Source: Corallococcus soli (GTDB lineage Bacteria > Myxococcota > Myxococcia > Myxococcales > Myxococcaceae). From it: DNA of 64,000 bases. Below are positions 1 to 8,283 of the stretch, one piece after another. A model generated the notes under the pieces. The model did no database searches. It was not told where the DNA came from and saw only the letters and a list, made by a program, of their open reading frames with translations. The DNA lies in the NCBI RefSeq assembly GCF_014930455.1, contig NZ_JAAIYO010000001.1, positions 868,001 through 932,000 on the forward strand. The letters run 5' to 3'. Position numbers and translations under genes: made by a program. Within the stretch, counting starts at the first letter, position 1; every line of letters begins with the position of its first letter.

Positions 1-1
1 G

Positions 2-1069
2 GTGCGCCGGGCGCGCGGCGAGCTGACGCGCTACGAGGCGGCGGCACACGCGGCGCGGTACTACGCCAGCCTGGGCGTGGACGCGCTGCTGCGCGACTGC
101 TACCCGACGTGGAGCGACGGGGCGGCGAGCGCCTTCGTGGCGCGGGTGGTGGCGACGCGGGGTGAGGCGGCGCTGGAGGCCGTGAAGGGCGCGCTGGCGG
201 AGCACCACAGCCGCATGGTGAGACGCACGGCCCTGCGCACCCTGGGCGCGATGGGCGGGCCGCAGGCGCGGCGCGAACTGGACGCGATGACCCGCGCGGG
301 CCACGACGCGGGCCTGCGCCTCTTCGCCCGGGAGACCCTGGAGGACGTGCGCGCCCGGGAAGGAGGCGAGGCGACGGTCGCGGAGCTGATGCGCGTGCGC
401 CGCGCGAAGGTGCAGCCGATGGCGCAGGCGGCGCTGTCCGAGCCGACGAAGGAGGCGCGCGCGGCGGCGGTGAACACGCTGGCGGACCACGGCGCGGTGG
501 CCATGCCCGTGCTGCGTCAGGTGCTGTACGGCGACCCGTCGCGCGAGGTGCGGCGGGAGGCGGCGCAGGCGCTGGCGCGGATGGGCGACACGGAGGTCAT
601 CGACCGGTTCGTCAACATGGTGCAGGCGCGCAGCCTGAACGACGAGGAGGCGAAGACGGCCGTGTACGCGCTGGGCATGCTCGGGGACGTGCGGGGCGCG
701 GAGGCCCTGCTGGCGGCGTTCGCGGACGGGTGGAAGCCCGGCGTCGTCGCGGAGTCCATGCGGACGTTGGGGCTGGCCCTGCTTCAGCCCGCCCTGGCCC
801 TGGCGGAAGTGCGTCCGGAGGTGCTGGAGCGGCAGGCCCTGCGCGGCCTCTTCGAGTCGTTCCCCACCGTGCCCCTGACGCAGGAACTGCTCGCGCGCGT
901 GGAGGCCTCCAGCGGGCGCCCGGACTTCGTGGACCGGGCGAGCGTGTACCTGAAGCTGGCGGCGCAGAACCCGGCGGCCGGCAAGCAGGTGGCCGCGCAC
1001 CTGCTCACGCTCCCCGCCGTGTCCGGGGACAAGGCGCTGTCCCGACTGGCGAAGAAGGTGCTGGGGTGA
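2..1069 (+). CDS. HEAT-repeat protein, 5' end cut by window edge
   Basis: An all-helical protein of at least 355 residues built from HEAT/PBS-lyase-type repeats. These are visible as recurring Arg/Ala-rich helix pairs around residues 70-100, 140-200 and 215-260, for example VRREAAQALARMGD. Such repeats form curved solenoids that bind other proteins; no catalytic residue is seen. The frame is open to the window edge and begins with GTG at base 2, so the true start may lie upstream and this could be a C-terminal part. There is no signal peptide or membrane segment in the visible part. It converges on the Ntn-hydrolase gene across a strong hairpin. The fold assignment is firm; the cellular role is unknown. 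Confidence 0.75.
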   Translation: MRRARGELTRYEAAAHAARYYASLGVDALLRDCYPTWSDGAASAFVARVVATRGEAALEAVKGALAEHHSRMVRRTALRTLGAMGGPQARRELDAMTRAGHDAGLRLFARETLEDVRAREGGEATVAELMRVRRAKVQPMAQAALSEPTKEARAAAVNTLADHGAVAMPVLRQVLYGDPSREVRREAAQALARMGDTEVIDRFVNMVQARSLNDEEAKTAVYALGMLGDVRGAEALLAAFADGWKPGVVAESMRTLGLALLQPALALAEVRPEVLERQALRGLFESFPTVPLTQELLARVEASSGRPDFVDRASVYLKLAAQNPAAGKQVAAHLLTLPAVSGDKALSRLAKKVLG

Positions 1070-1074
1070 AGCCT

Positions 1075-1109
1075 GGGCCCGCCGCCGCCAGGTTCGCGGC
1101 GGTGGGCCC
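1075..1109. terminator. Hairpin between convergent genes
   Basis: GGGCCC at 1075-1080 pairs with GGGCCC at 1104-1109, and CCGCCGC at 1082-1088 pairs with GCGGCGG at 1096-1102, around a 7-base loop. It starts six bases after the HEAT gene stop and lies between two convergent genes, so it could serve either strand. There is no T-tract, which is common for hairpins in very G+C-rich genomes. Termination activity is inferred from position and stem strength only. Confidence 0.5.
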
Positions 1110-1133
1110 CCCGGGCACCTGGATGGTCGCGGA

Positions 1134-2165
1134 TCAGCTCGACATGCTGGCGGTGAGGTCGATGCTGGTGGGCGTCGTCGGGACGGGGAACGGCTTGCCG
1201 GCGGACGCGCTGAAGTCGAGCGTGTTCAGGTTGACGGAGTACACGCAGGGGTTGCCGTAGAAGCGCACGGAGAAGGTCTGGGCGGTGAGGTCCTTCACGA
1301 CGGCCCACTGCGTGTAGTCGACGGCGTCCTTGCCCTGCTTGTCTGTGGAGCGGCTGGTGCCCAGCGGGATGTCCACGGTGTTCAGCAGGTGGAAGGCCAG
1401 GGTGCTGGCGTCCGAGGAGGACGACACGGGCTGCGCGTACTGCTTGAGGTAGGTCGCGCGCACGAACCGCGAGGGGGGCGTCGAGTCCCCCGGCAGGCCG
1501 CGCATGCCGCTGCCGTGGCCGGCGGGGGAGAACGACTGGAGGCCCAGCTCCGTGGGCTTCGCGTCCCAGGGGGACAGGTTCGCGTAGTTGCCCAGGTTCT
1601 CCAGCTGCTGGGGGAAGGGCGGGTTGTTGGTGCAGACGCCGACGGGGTTGTCGTAGACGTTGAGCTTCCCGTCGGTGAACTCCACGACGACGCAGTTGCC
1701 CGCGGCGTCGTGAACAGGGAAGTGCAGGGGCAGCAGCGTGGCGAGCAGGTCGCCTTCCCACACCTGCACGCTCCCGCTGGTCAGCGCGGCCTTCACGTCC
1801 GCGACGGTCGCGCAGGTGCCGAGCGCCCAGTTGACGAAGTCCACCAGCGCCAGGGCCTGCGACGGCTGCGTGACGGCCGGGTACGTGGAGCCCGGCAGCC
1901 ACAGCGCGCCCACGGAGAGGCCCGCCGTGTTCATGCCGTCCACGATGATGGCGTCGCTGAGGGCGGTCAGGCCGATGAAGCCATACGTCGACGTCCACTT
2001 CAGACCGGGCTTGAGGCCCGGGGCCTTCGACTGGAAGGACTCGCCCTTGGCGTGGACCATGAGCTGCGATTTGAGGTCGGCACCGAACTCCATGCTGCGG
2101 CCGTTGACGGCGTAGTTCGTGGAGAGGCGGGAGTCGGTGCCGGTGATCAGGAAGTCAGTGCACAT
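1134..2165 (-). CDS. Linear amide C-N hydrolase (choloylglycine hydrolase/penicillin V acylase family)
   Basis: A 343-residue N-terminal-nucleophile hydrolase. The protein starts Met-Cys, so removal of Met exposes Cys2 as the catalytic nucleophile. Family features in order are NGRSMEFG near residue 22 (with the conserved Arg), the DGMNTAGLSVG stretch near residue 76, and the VCTNNPPFPQQLENLGNY segment near residue 182. The length is normal for bile-salt hydrolase/penicillin acylase relatives. No signal peptide is present, so it is probably cytoplasmic. The start is ATG with AGAGGA about 6 bases upstream. In soil bacteria these enzymes often act on N-acyl amino acids or acyl-homoserine lactones; the substrate here cannot be read from sequence. 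The gene stands alone, convergent with the HEAT gene. Confidence 0.88.
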   Translation of the reverse strand: MCTDFLITGTDSRLSTNYAVNGRSMEFGADLKSQLMVHAKGESFQSKAPGLKPGLKWTSTYGFIGLTALSDAIIVDGMNTAGLSVGALWLPGSTYPAVTQPSQALALVDFVNWALGTCATVADVKAALTSGSVQVWEGDLLATLLPLHFPVHDAAGNCVVVEFTDGKLNVYDNPVGVCTNNPPFPQQLENLGNYANLSPWDAKPTELGLQSFSPAGHGSGMRGLPGDSTPPSRFVRATYLKQYAQPVSSSSDASTLAFHLLNTVDIPLGTSRSTDKQGKDAVDYTQWAVVKDLTAQTFSVRFYGNPCVYSVNLNTLDFSASAGKPFPVPTTPTSIDLTASMSS

Positions 2166-2656
2166 GGGCGTTCCTCTGTCCGTGGGGGGCCGCTGCTCCC
2201 TCGAAGACGGGAGCGCTCCACGGTGTCCGGCCCCTTCTGCACGTCACGCACCAGGGCCCGGGGCGCAATGAATCCCGATGGATTCCAGGGCCTTGGCGTA
2301 AGGCCTGGCGCGTGAGGCTCCGGGCTGCGTCCGCGTGGGAGGCCGCCGCGTCCCCACGCGACGCGGGAGCACCCCGAGGGGCCTGACGGCTTGCTCGCCG
2401 GCCTCTTTTCGACAGGACGCTTGCGGGCTCCAGCCCGCTCGGGGTGAATTCGGGCGGTGCTGTCGCGTGCACCGCCCCCGGGGCGGAAGAGGGTGTCCAT
2501 GAAGGCGTCGAGGCTGTCCCTGCATTGGCGGCGCACCCGTGCCGCGGTGCTGAAGGACGAGGGCGTCGCTGTCGAAGGTGAGCAGGACACCGAGGCCGCC
2601 CGCTTCGCCCTCCCGCCCCCGGTTCGCGTGAGCGGGCTGGGCAAGTCGCCGCGAGG
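2166..2656. other. 491-base non-coding gap between divergent genes
   Basis: Short open frames exist here on both strands, but none has a ribosome site, a family signature or a plausible composition. One minus-strand stretch near 2470-2530 reads vaguely protein-like and could be a decayed remnant, but it has no clear start or end. The region must hold the divergent promoters for the Ntn-hydrolase and methyltransferase genes; no convincing -35/-10 or -24/-12 element was found. Confidence 0.4.
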
Positions 2657-3406
2657 ATGACGGACCCCACGCCCCCCACGCTCGGCCCGCGACGTGACGA
2701 CTCGCTGGTGGACTTCGAGCTGCCGTTCTTCCAGTGGATCGCGGTCCAGCTCCAGGCGCTGGTCATCGCCGTCATCGTGCGCTCCACCGACCTGCTGCTC
2801 CTCTTGTGGCGCCCCAGCCTGCTGCGTCCATACCTGGGGCTCTGGTGGCAGCGCCTGCTGCTCACCCCGTACAGCGCGCGGCGCACCTTCGAGATGGTCC
2901 GCGCGCTCCAGTCCACCGGCCAGTCCTTCCGCGAGCTCATCTACGGGGAGACGCCCTTGCTGACGGCGCTGCTCTTCCTGAAGCGCGCGGGCGTGGGCCC
3001 GGACAGCCGGGTGGTGGACCTGGGGGCGGGGCGGGGCCGGGTGCTCATCGCCGCGCGGTGGCTGAAGGCCCGGTCGCATGGCGTGGAGCTCATCGCGGAC
3101 CACGTGGCGCGCGTGGCGCCGTGGCTCAAGCCCGCGGGCATCACCCTCACCGTGGGGGACATGACGCGCGAGCCCCTGACGGACGTCACCCACGTCTTCA
3201 CCAACTGGGTGGCTTTCAGCCCGGAGACGAAGGCCCGGCTGGTGGAGCACCTGCGCACCTGCAAGCCCGGGACGCGCATCATCACGGTGACGCGGCCCAT
3301 CCAGGCGGAGGGCTTCGTCGGTCAGACGTCGCGCTGGATGCTCTTCACCTGGGGACCGGAGAAGGTCTGGGTCCAGGAGTATCGCCCCGACGGCAAGGCC
3401 CCGTGA
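2657..3406 (+). CDS. Class I SAM-dependent methyltransferase-like protein, membrane-associated
   Basis: A 249-residue protein. Residues about 20-60 are strongly hydrophobic (a likely membrane hairpin or anchor), followed by a Rossmann methyltransferase core. Motif I is VVDLGAGRGRV near residue 117, followed by an acidic residue in GVELIADH and the GDMTREPL region near residue 172, with FTNWVAF replacing the usual NPPY-type motif. The substrate is unknown. The start is ATG directly after GCGAGG, so the ribosome site is unusually close and a later start is possible. The membrane segment plus a small methyltransferase domain resembles DOT1-like or lipid methyltransferase relatives of uncharacterised role. 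Moderately sure of the fold, not of the function. Confidence 0.7.
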   Translation: MTDPTPPTLGPRRDDSLVDFELPFFQWIAVQLQALVIAVIVRSTDLLLLLWRPSLLRPYLGLWWQRLLLTPYSARRTFEMVRALQSTGQSFRELIYGETPLLTALLFLKRAGVGPDSRVVDLGAGRGRVLIAARWLKARSHGVELIADHVARVAPWLKPAGITLTVGDMTREPLTDVTHVFTNWVAFSPETKARLVEHLRTCKPGTRIITVTRPIQAEGFVGQTSRWMLFTWGPEKVWVQEYRPDGKAP

Positions 3407-3423
3407 CGGCGGCGCGGGCGGCG

Positions 3424-4320
3424 TCAGGCGCGCCAGTAGCGGCGCACCCGGGCGTCCGTCCGCTCTTCCTGGGCGAAGCGGAGCATCAGGGGCTCCGCCA
3501 TGGCTTCGGGGATGCGCAGTTGGGAGAGCAGCGCGCGGACCTCGAACTTGCGCGTCAGTCCTAACAGGGCGTCACGTTCAGCCAGGGTGAGGCCCGGGTG
3601 CCAGCAGTCCACGATGAGCACCACGCGGCGCTCCTGGCCCCGGTTCCACGTCTCGTGTTCGAACGAGTCATGGAAGGCGAGCACGCGGCCCTGCTCCCAC
3701 TGCCGTGACTCGGTGCCCACGCGGATGCCGCAGCCCTCCGGGATCTTGAGTCCCAGGTGCAGCCGCATCCGGAAGCCATCCCAGCTGCAATGCGGCGTCA
3801 GCGTCGTGCCGGGCGCGTGCGAGGAGAAGAGGACGTCCGCCAGCGGGAACGCGGTGCACTCGCCGTCCAGGGAGTGCACGGCCGCCGCGGTCTCCTCCAT
3901 GGCGAGCTGGGGCCAGACGAGGCGGTCCAGGCGCTCGCCCGCGAAGTACACGGGGTGCACGGACCAGCGGCCCGTGCCGACGATGCCGGAGTCGTAGTGC
4001 AGCAGCTCCGCGTCCTCCAGTCGGGCCAGGTCGCGCTCCACCGCCGCGAGGCAGCCCTCCAGCGCCTTGGCCACGGGTGGGGGCGGGTCGCGCCAGGGGC
4101 GCTCCTCCAGGCCGGGGAGCGGAGGGAAGATGGTGGGGGACTGTCCGGGCGCGGAGGGCGGCAGGGGGACCTGTCCCTCCAGCATGCGCACGTATTCCTG
4201 GAGGCGTGCCAGCTCCGGGCCCGCGCCCAGGATGGCGTCGAAATAGCCACCCTGCCGGGCGACCTCGACGACCTTCTGGCGCACCTGCGCGGTGAGCTCC
4301 TGGGGCGATGCTTCGGACAT
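3424..4320 (-). CDS. Aspartyl/asparaginyl beta-hydroxylase family dioxygenase
   Basis: A 298-residue 2-oxoglutarate/Fe(II) oxygenase. The catalytic half lies around residues 160-260: TLTPHCSWDGFRMRLHLGL carries the first iron His, FHDSFEHETWN carries the acidic and second His, and the following RRVVLIVDCWHP Arg is the expected 2-oxoglutarate contact. The N-terminal third is a helical extension starting at SEASPQEL. The frame is open further upstream, but ATG at 4320 is preceded by AAGGAGAGG two bases away, and the extension before it reads as non-protein. In eukaryotes the family hydroxylates Asp/Asn in EGF domains; bacterial substrates are mostly unknown, lipid A and peptides being proposed. 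It is a single gene with no operon partners. Confidence 0.85.
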   Translation of the reverse strand: MSEASPQELTAQVRQKVVEVARQGGYFDAILGAGPELARLQEYVRMLEGQVPLPPSAPGQSPTIFPPLPGLEERPWRDPPPPVAKALEGCLAAVERDLARLEDAELLHYDSGIVGTGRWSVHPVYFAGERLDRLVWPQLAMEETAAAVHSLDGECTAFPLADVLFSSHAPGTTLTPHCSWDGFRMRLHLGLKIPEGCGIRVGTESRQWEQGRVLAFHDSFEHETWNRGQERRVVLIVDCWHPGLTLAERDALLGLTRKFEVRALLSQLRIPEAMAEPLMLRFAQEERTDARVRRYWRA

Positions 4321-4431
4321 GGCCTCTCCTTGAGGTGAAGCCATAGCGCGCCAGCGCGCGCACCGTCCAGGTGACGGGGCTTCAGGGACGAACAGCGAGA
4401 GCGCGGGCGCCACCTGCCGCGCGTGGCTCCG

Positions 4432-5826
4432 TCAGCGCGTCAGGTGCTTGAGGGTGAGGTAGACGAACTCCGCGCCGGGCTGGAGCGCGGCTACGGGCAC
4501 GCGCTCGTTGGGGGCGTGCGCGGTGCGCGCGTCGTCGGGCGTGAGGGCGAAGAGGTCGATGCCGTAGGCGTGGATGCCGGCCCTGCGCAGCGTGGCGGAC
4601 TCGGTGGTGCCGGTGGACTGGCGCGGGATGACGGGCGCGTTGGGCCACACCTTCGCGGCGGCGGCCTTCACCGCGCGGAACATCACGTTGTCCCCCACGG
4701 GCGACATGGGCGAGTCCGGCGCCGACACGTCCATCTCCACCTGGATGTCCTTGTCGTTGACGGCGGCGACGATGCGCTCGCGCACGGCCTTCGCGTCCGC
4801 GTCCGGCAGCAGGCGGCAGTTGACGGTGGCCTCGGCGGTGGCGGGGATGACGTTGGAGCGCGTGCCGGCGTGGAAGACGGTGGGCACGCAGGTGGTGCGC
4901 AGCACGGCGCCCAGCGCGGGCTCCAGCCTGGCCACGGTGGCCACCGCGTCCTCGGGCGGCGCATCCGGCGCGGCGGCGATGCGGCGCAGCGCGTCCCCCA
5001 GCTCCCCCGGCGTGAGCGGCGCCCGGCCCTGGATGTGGAGCCGCGCGGCGGGCGTCAGGTGGGCGGGGAAGGTGAGGGCGCCCACGCGCGCCACCGCCGC
5101 GGCCACGCGCACCAGCGGCCCCGCGTCCACGGGCGGCGCGGACGAGTGGCCTCCCGGGCCGGTGGCCTTGAGCGTCACGTTGCGCGAGACGCGCTCGGCG
5201 GCCTGGAGCGCCACGAAGCGCACCTGCTTGCGGTCCGGGGACAGCTCCGTGAGGCCGCCTTCGTTGAGCGCGAACTCCGCCTCCTTCAGCTCCGGGCGGT
5301 GCGCCATCATCCAGTCCAGGCCCTGCCCGGAGCCCACCTCTTCATCCGCGCCCAGGTACAGGAGGATGTCGCGCGAGCGCTGGCCCCCGTCCTGCTTCAG
5401 CCGGCGCAGCGCGAGGATGCTCGCCGCCGCCATGCCCTTGTTGTCCTGCACGCCCCGGCCGTAGAGCAGGCCGTCCTTCTCGGTGAGCTTCCACGGGTCG
5501 GTGGCCCACTCGGAGCGAACGGCGGGCACCGTGTCCAGGTGCGCGAGCACGAGGATGGGCTTCCCCTTGCCTGTGCCCTTCAGGCGCACCAGGAGGTTCC
5601 CGCGTCCGGGCGAAGGCTCGATGAGCTCCGAGTCGATGCCCGCCTCGCTCAGCCACCGCGCCGCCACCCGGGCCGCGGCCGTCTCGTTGCCGGGCGGGTT
5701 GGACGTGTCCGCGGCGATGAGCTCCGCGAGCAGGGTTCGCAGCGCGTCCTTCTGAGGGGGACGGGGCGGTGCGGCATGGCTGGAACCCAGCGCGAGCAGG
5801 ACGGCGAGGAGGGGCAGGGAGCGCAT
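4432..5826 (-). CDS. Secreted M20-family zinc metallopeptidase
   Basis: About 464 residues with a signal peptide (MRSLPLLAVLLALGSSHA, cleaved before AP). M20 landmarks are VLAHLDTVPA (metal His and catalytic Asp), GRGVQDNKGMAAA (bridging Asp), GADEEVGS (general-base Glu and metal Glu), an NEGGL segment, and a final His in RTAHAPNERVPV near the C terminus. A dimerisation domain is inserted from roughly residue 190 to 300. The family cleaves dipeptides, tripeptides or N-acyl amino acids. A GTG eight codons upstream is an alternative start; ATG at 5826 gives the cleaner signal peptide, although neither has a strong ribosome site. It is divergent from the dipeptide epimerase gene 98 bases away, which fits a shared interest in peptides. 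Confidence 0.88.
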   Translation of the reverse strand: MRSLPLLAVLLALGSSHAAPPRPPQKDALRTLLAELIAADTSNPPGNETAAARVAARWLSEAGIDSELIEPSPGRGNLLVRLKGTGKGKPILVLAHLDTVPAVRSEWATDPWKLTEKDGLLYGRGVQDNKGMAAASILALRRLKQDGGQRSRDILLYLGADEEVGSGQGLDWMMAHRPELKEAEFALNEGGLTELSPDRKQVRFVALQAAERVSRNVTLKATGPGGHSSAPPVDAGPLVRVAAAVARVGALTFPAHLTPAARLHIQGRAPLTPGELGDALRRIAAAPDAPPEDAVATVARLEPALGAVLRTTCVPTVFHAGTRSNVIPATAEATVNCRLLPDADAKAVRERIVAAVNDKDIQVEMDVSAPDSPMSPVGDNVMFRAVKAAAAKVWPNAPVIPRQSTGTTESATLRRAGIHAYGIDLFALTPDDARTAHAPNERVPVAALQPGAEFVYLTLKHLTR

Positions 5827-5924
5827 GACACGGGAGGCTCGCGCCTTCACCCCCGGAAGGCAACGGATGCGGCGTTTGCCGGGAGTGCCGTGTTAAGGGA
5901 GGAAGCCTGGAGGATGCTCCGCCC

Positions 5925-6953
5925 ATGTCGTCGCCCCTGAGCTTTCGCACCGTGGAACTGCCGCTGCGCCATGCCTGGACCATTGCCCGGGGCACGAGCA
6001 CGGTGAAGCGCAACGTGTTCGTGGAGGTGCGCTCGGGAGGACTCGTGGGCTACGGCGAGGCCGCGCCGAACGTGCGCTACGGCGAGTCCTGGGAGTCGGT
6101 GGAGGCGGCGCTCCAGAAGCTGGCCCCGGTGCTGGAGGGGCGCGACCTGCGCTGCTTCCGCGACGTGTCGGAGGCGCTGGACGCGGCGCTGTCGGACAAC
6201 CCCGCGGCGAAGGCGGCGGTGGACCTGGCGCTGCACGACCTGGCGGGCAAGGTGATGGGCGTGCCGCTGTACCGGCTGCTGGGGGTGGATCCCAAGCGCC
6301 AGCCGGTGACGTCCATGTCCATTGGCATTGATGTGCCGGAGGTGCTGGCGGTGAAGGTGCGCGAGGCGGCGGACTTCCCGGTGCTCAAGGTGAAGCTGGG
6401 CTCCGGGAAGGACCGGGAGGTGTTCGGCACGGTGCGCGCGCTGACGTCCCAGACGATCCGCGTGGACGCGAACGAGGGCTGGAAGCCGGAGGAGGCGCTG
6501 GCGCACATCCAGTGGCTCTCCACGCAGGGCGTGGAGCTGGTGGAGCAGCCGCTGCCCGCCGCGGATGTGGAGGGCGCGAAGTGGCTGAAGGCGCGCTCGC
6601 CGCTGCCGCTGGTGGCGGACGAGTCGCTGACGAAGGCGTCGGACGTGCCGTCGCTGGCGGCGGGCTTCCACGGCATCAACGTGAAGCTTCAGAAGAGCGG
6701 CGGCATCCGTGAAGCGCTGCGCATCATCGAGACGGCGCGCGCGTGCGGCCTGAAGGTGATGCTGGGCTGCATGGTGGAGACGGGGCTGGGCATCGCGGCG
6801 GGTGCGCACCTGGCGCCGCTGGTGGACTGGGTGGACCTGGACGGCAACCTGCTGCTCGCGGAGGACCCCTACCGGGCGCATCCGGTGGTGGGCGGACGCA
6901 TCCAGTTGGGGGATGGCCCGGGCCTGGGCGTGGAGCCCCGGGCGGCCCCGTGA
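5925..6953 (+). CDS. Dipeptide epimerase (enolase superfamily)
   Basis: A 342-residue member of the mandelate racemase/muconate lactonizing group, closest in pattern to L-Ala-D/L-Glu epimerases. The N-terminal capping domain (residues 1-115) includes RHAWTIARGTS. The barrel carries KVKLGSGKD (the KxK base), VDANEGW, VEQPL and ADESL (the three metal acids in order), and NVKLQKSGGIREA (the second lysine). These enzymes epimerise dipeptides, typically L-Ala-D-Glu released from murein. The stop codon overlaps the GTG start of the DUF819 gene by four bases, so the two are translationally coupled. Dipeptide specificity is inferred from motif pattern and context; another N-acyl amino acid substrate is possible. 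Confidence 0.85.
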   Translation: MSSPLSFRTVELPLRHAWTIARGTSTVKRNVFVEVRSGGLVGYGEAAPNVRYGESWESVEAALQKLAPVLEGRDLRCFRDVSEALDAALSDNPAAKAAVDLALHDLAGKVMGVPLYRLLGVDPKRQPVTSMSIGIDVPEVLAVKVREAADFPVLKVKLGSGKDREVFGTVRALTSQTIRVDANEGWKPEEALAHIQWLSTQGVELVEQPLPAADVEGAKWLKARSPLPLVADESLTKASDVPSLAAGFHGINVKLQKSGGIREALRIIETARACGLKVMLGCMVETGLGIAAGAHLAPLVDWVDLDGNLLLAEDPYRAHPVVGGRIQLGDGPGLGVEPRAAP

Positions 6954-8152
6954 CGCCGCCGCTCATCCAGGACCCGATGGCGGTGCTCGCCGTGCTGCTG
7001 GCGGTGCTGGCGGGGTTGTATGTGTTGCAGCGCCACCCCGTGGGGGAGCGGTTCTTCAACGTCGTGCCGTTGCTGGTGTTCGCGTACTTCGTGCCCACGC
7101 TGCTGTCGAACCTGGGCGTCATCCCCACGCAGTCGGAGCTGTATCGCTTCACGCGCGTGTACCTGCTGCCGGCGAGCCTGGTGTTGCTGGTGTTGTCGGT
7201 GGACCTGCCGGCCATCGCGCGGCTGGGCCGCAACGCGGTGGGCGTGTTCCTGGCGGGCACGCTGGGCATCATGCTGGGCGGGCCCCTCGCGTACCTGGCG
7301 CTGGGGTGGCTGGTGCCGGCGGAGCTGGGGGACCAGGCGTGGAAGGGGCTCGCGGCGCTGAGTGGTTCGTGGATTGGAGGCAGCGCGAACTTCGTGGCCA
7401 TTGGCCAGAGCGTGGGCGTGCTGGACAGCACGCTGAGCATGATGGTGGTGGTGGACGTGGGCGTGTCCAACGTGTGGACGGCGGTGCTGCTGTCCTTCGC
7501 CGGGCGCGAGAAGGCGATGGACGCGCGCATCGGCGCGGACCGCGCGGCGCTGGACCGGGTGCGGGAGGAGTCGGCCCGGCTCCAGGCGGCGTCCGCGAGG
7601 CCCGCGAGCCTGTCGGACCTGCTGTCGATGCTGGCGGTGGCGTTCGGGGTGACGGTGGTGTGCACGGCGGTGGCGAAGGTGCTGCCGGACCTGGGCAACG
7701 TGGTGACGGGCTTCACGTGGGTGGTGTTGCTGGTGACGACGGTGGGCGTGGTGCTGTCGTTCACGCCGGTGCGGAGGTTGGAGGGCGCGGGGGCGAGCCG
7801 CATGGGGTCGCTGTTCCTGTACCTGCTGGTGGCGACGATTGGCGCGCAGGCGGAGTTCCGCCGGCTGTGGGACGCGCCCGCGCTGGTGGCGGTGGGAGCG
7901 GTGTGGATGGCCATCCACGCGGCGGTGACGATGGGCGCGCGGCGGTGGCTCAAGGCGCCGGTGTTCTTCGCGGCGGTGGGCTCGCAGGCGAACGTGGGAG
8001 GCACGGCCTCCGCGTCCGTGGTGGCGGCGGCCTTCCACCCCGCGCTGGCGCCGGTGGGCGTGCTGCTCGCGGTGCTGGGCTACGTGCTGGGGACGTACTG
8101 CGGGCTGGTGACGGCGCTGCTGCTGGAGCAGGTGCACCGGTTCATTCACTGA
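6950..8152 (+). CDS. DUF819 family integral membrane protein
   Basis: A 400-residue polytopic membrane protein with roughly ten hydrophobic segments and characteristic DUF819 stretches such as FVPTLLSNLGVIP, LSGSWIGGSANFVAIGQS and a late GSQANVGGTASASVV. The duplicated Gly-Gly-(Ser/Thr)-Ala-Asn-type segments suggest two inverted transporter halves. The GTG at 6950 overlaps the epimerase TGA and is the best start; an ATG nine codons later (6977) is the alternative. The family resembles sodium-coupled carboxylate carriers but has no proven substrate. Coupling to a dipeptide epimerase suggests it imports or exports muropeptide-derived dipeptides or an amino acid product. That role is inference. 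Confidence 0.85.
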   Translation: MTPPLIQDPMAVLAVLLAVLAGLYVLQRHPVGERFFNVVPLLVFAYFVPTLLSNLGVIPTQSELYRFTRVYLLPASLVLLVLSVDLPAIARLGRNAVGVFLAGTLGIMLGGPLAYLALGWLVPAELGDQAWKGLAALSGSWIGGSANFVAIGQSVGVLDSTLSMMVVVDVGVSNVWTAVLLSFAGREKAMDARIGADRAALDRVREESARLQAASARPASLSDLLSMLAVAFGVTVVCTAVAKVLPDLGNVVTGFTWVVLLVTTVGVVLSFTPVRRLEGAGASRMGSLFLYLLVATIGAQAEFRRLWDAPALVAVGAVWMAIHAAVTMGARRWLKAPVFFAAVGSQANVGGTASASVVAAAFHPALAPVGVLLAVLGYVLGTYCGLVTALLLEQVHRFIH

Positions 8153-8283
8153 GCAGGGCGGCGTGCGGCGGATGCGTGCCAGCGCCACTGCTGGAGTCGG
8201 CGTCCAGGCTGGATGCATGCTGGGTTCATACGGTGGACCCGTGGCGGTGCTGCTGGCAGGTCCAATGCAAGAAGGAGTCGCGG

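Noticed and set aside
8254..8269. Sigma-54-like element TGGCAG-N5-ATGCA upstream of the beta-lactamase-like gene.
   Set aside because: The predicted transcript start (about 8280) would fall after the AAGGAG ribosome site and four bases before the ATG, so it cannot serve this gene's normal translation.
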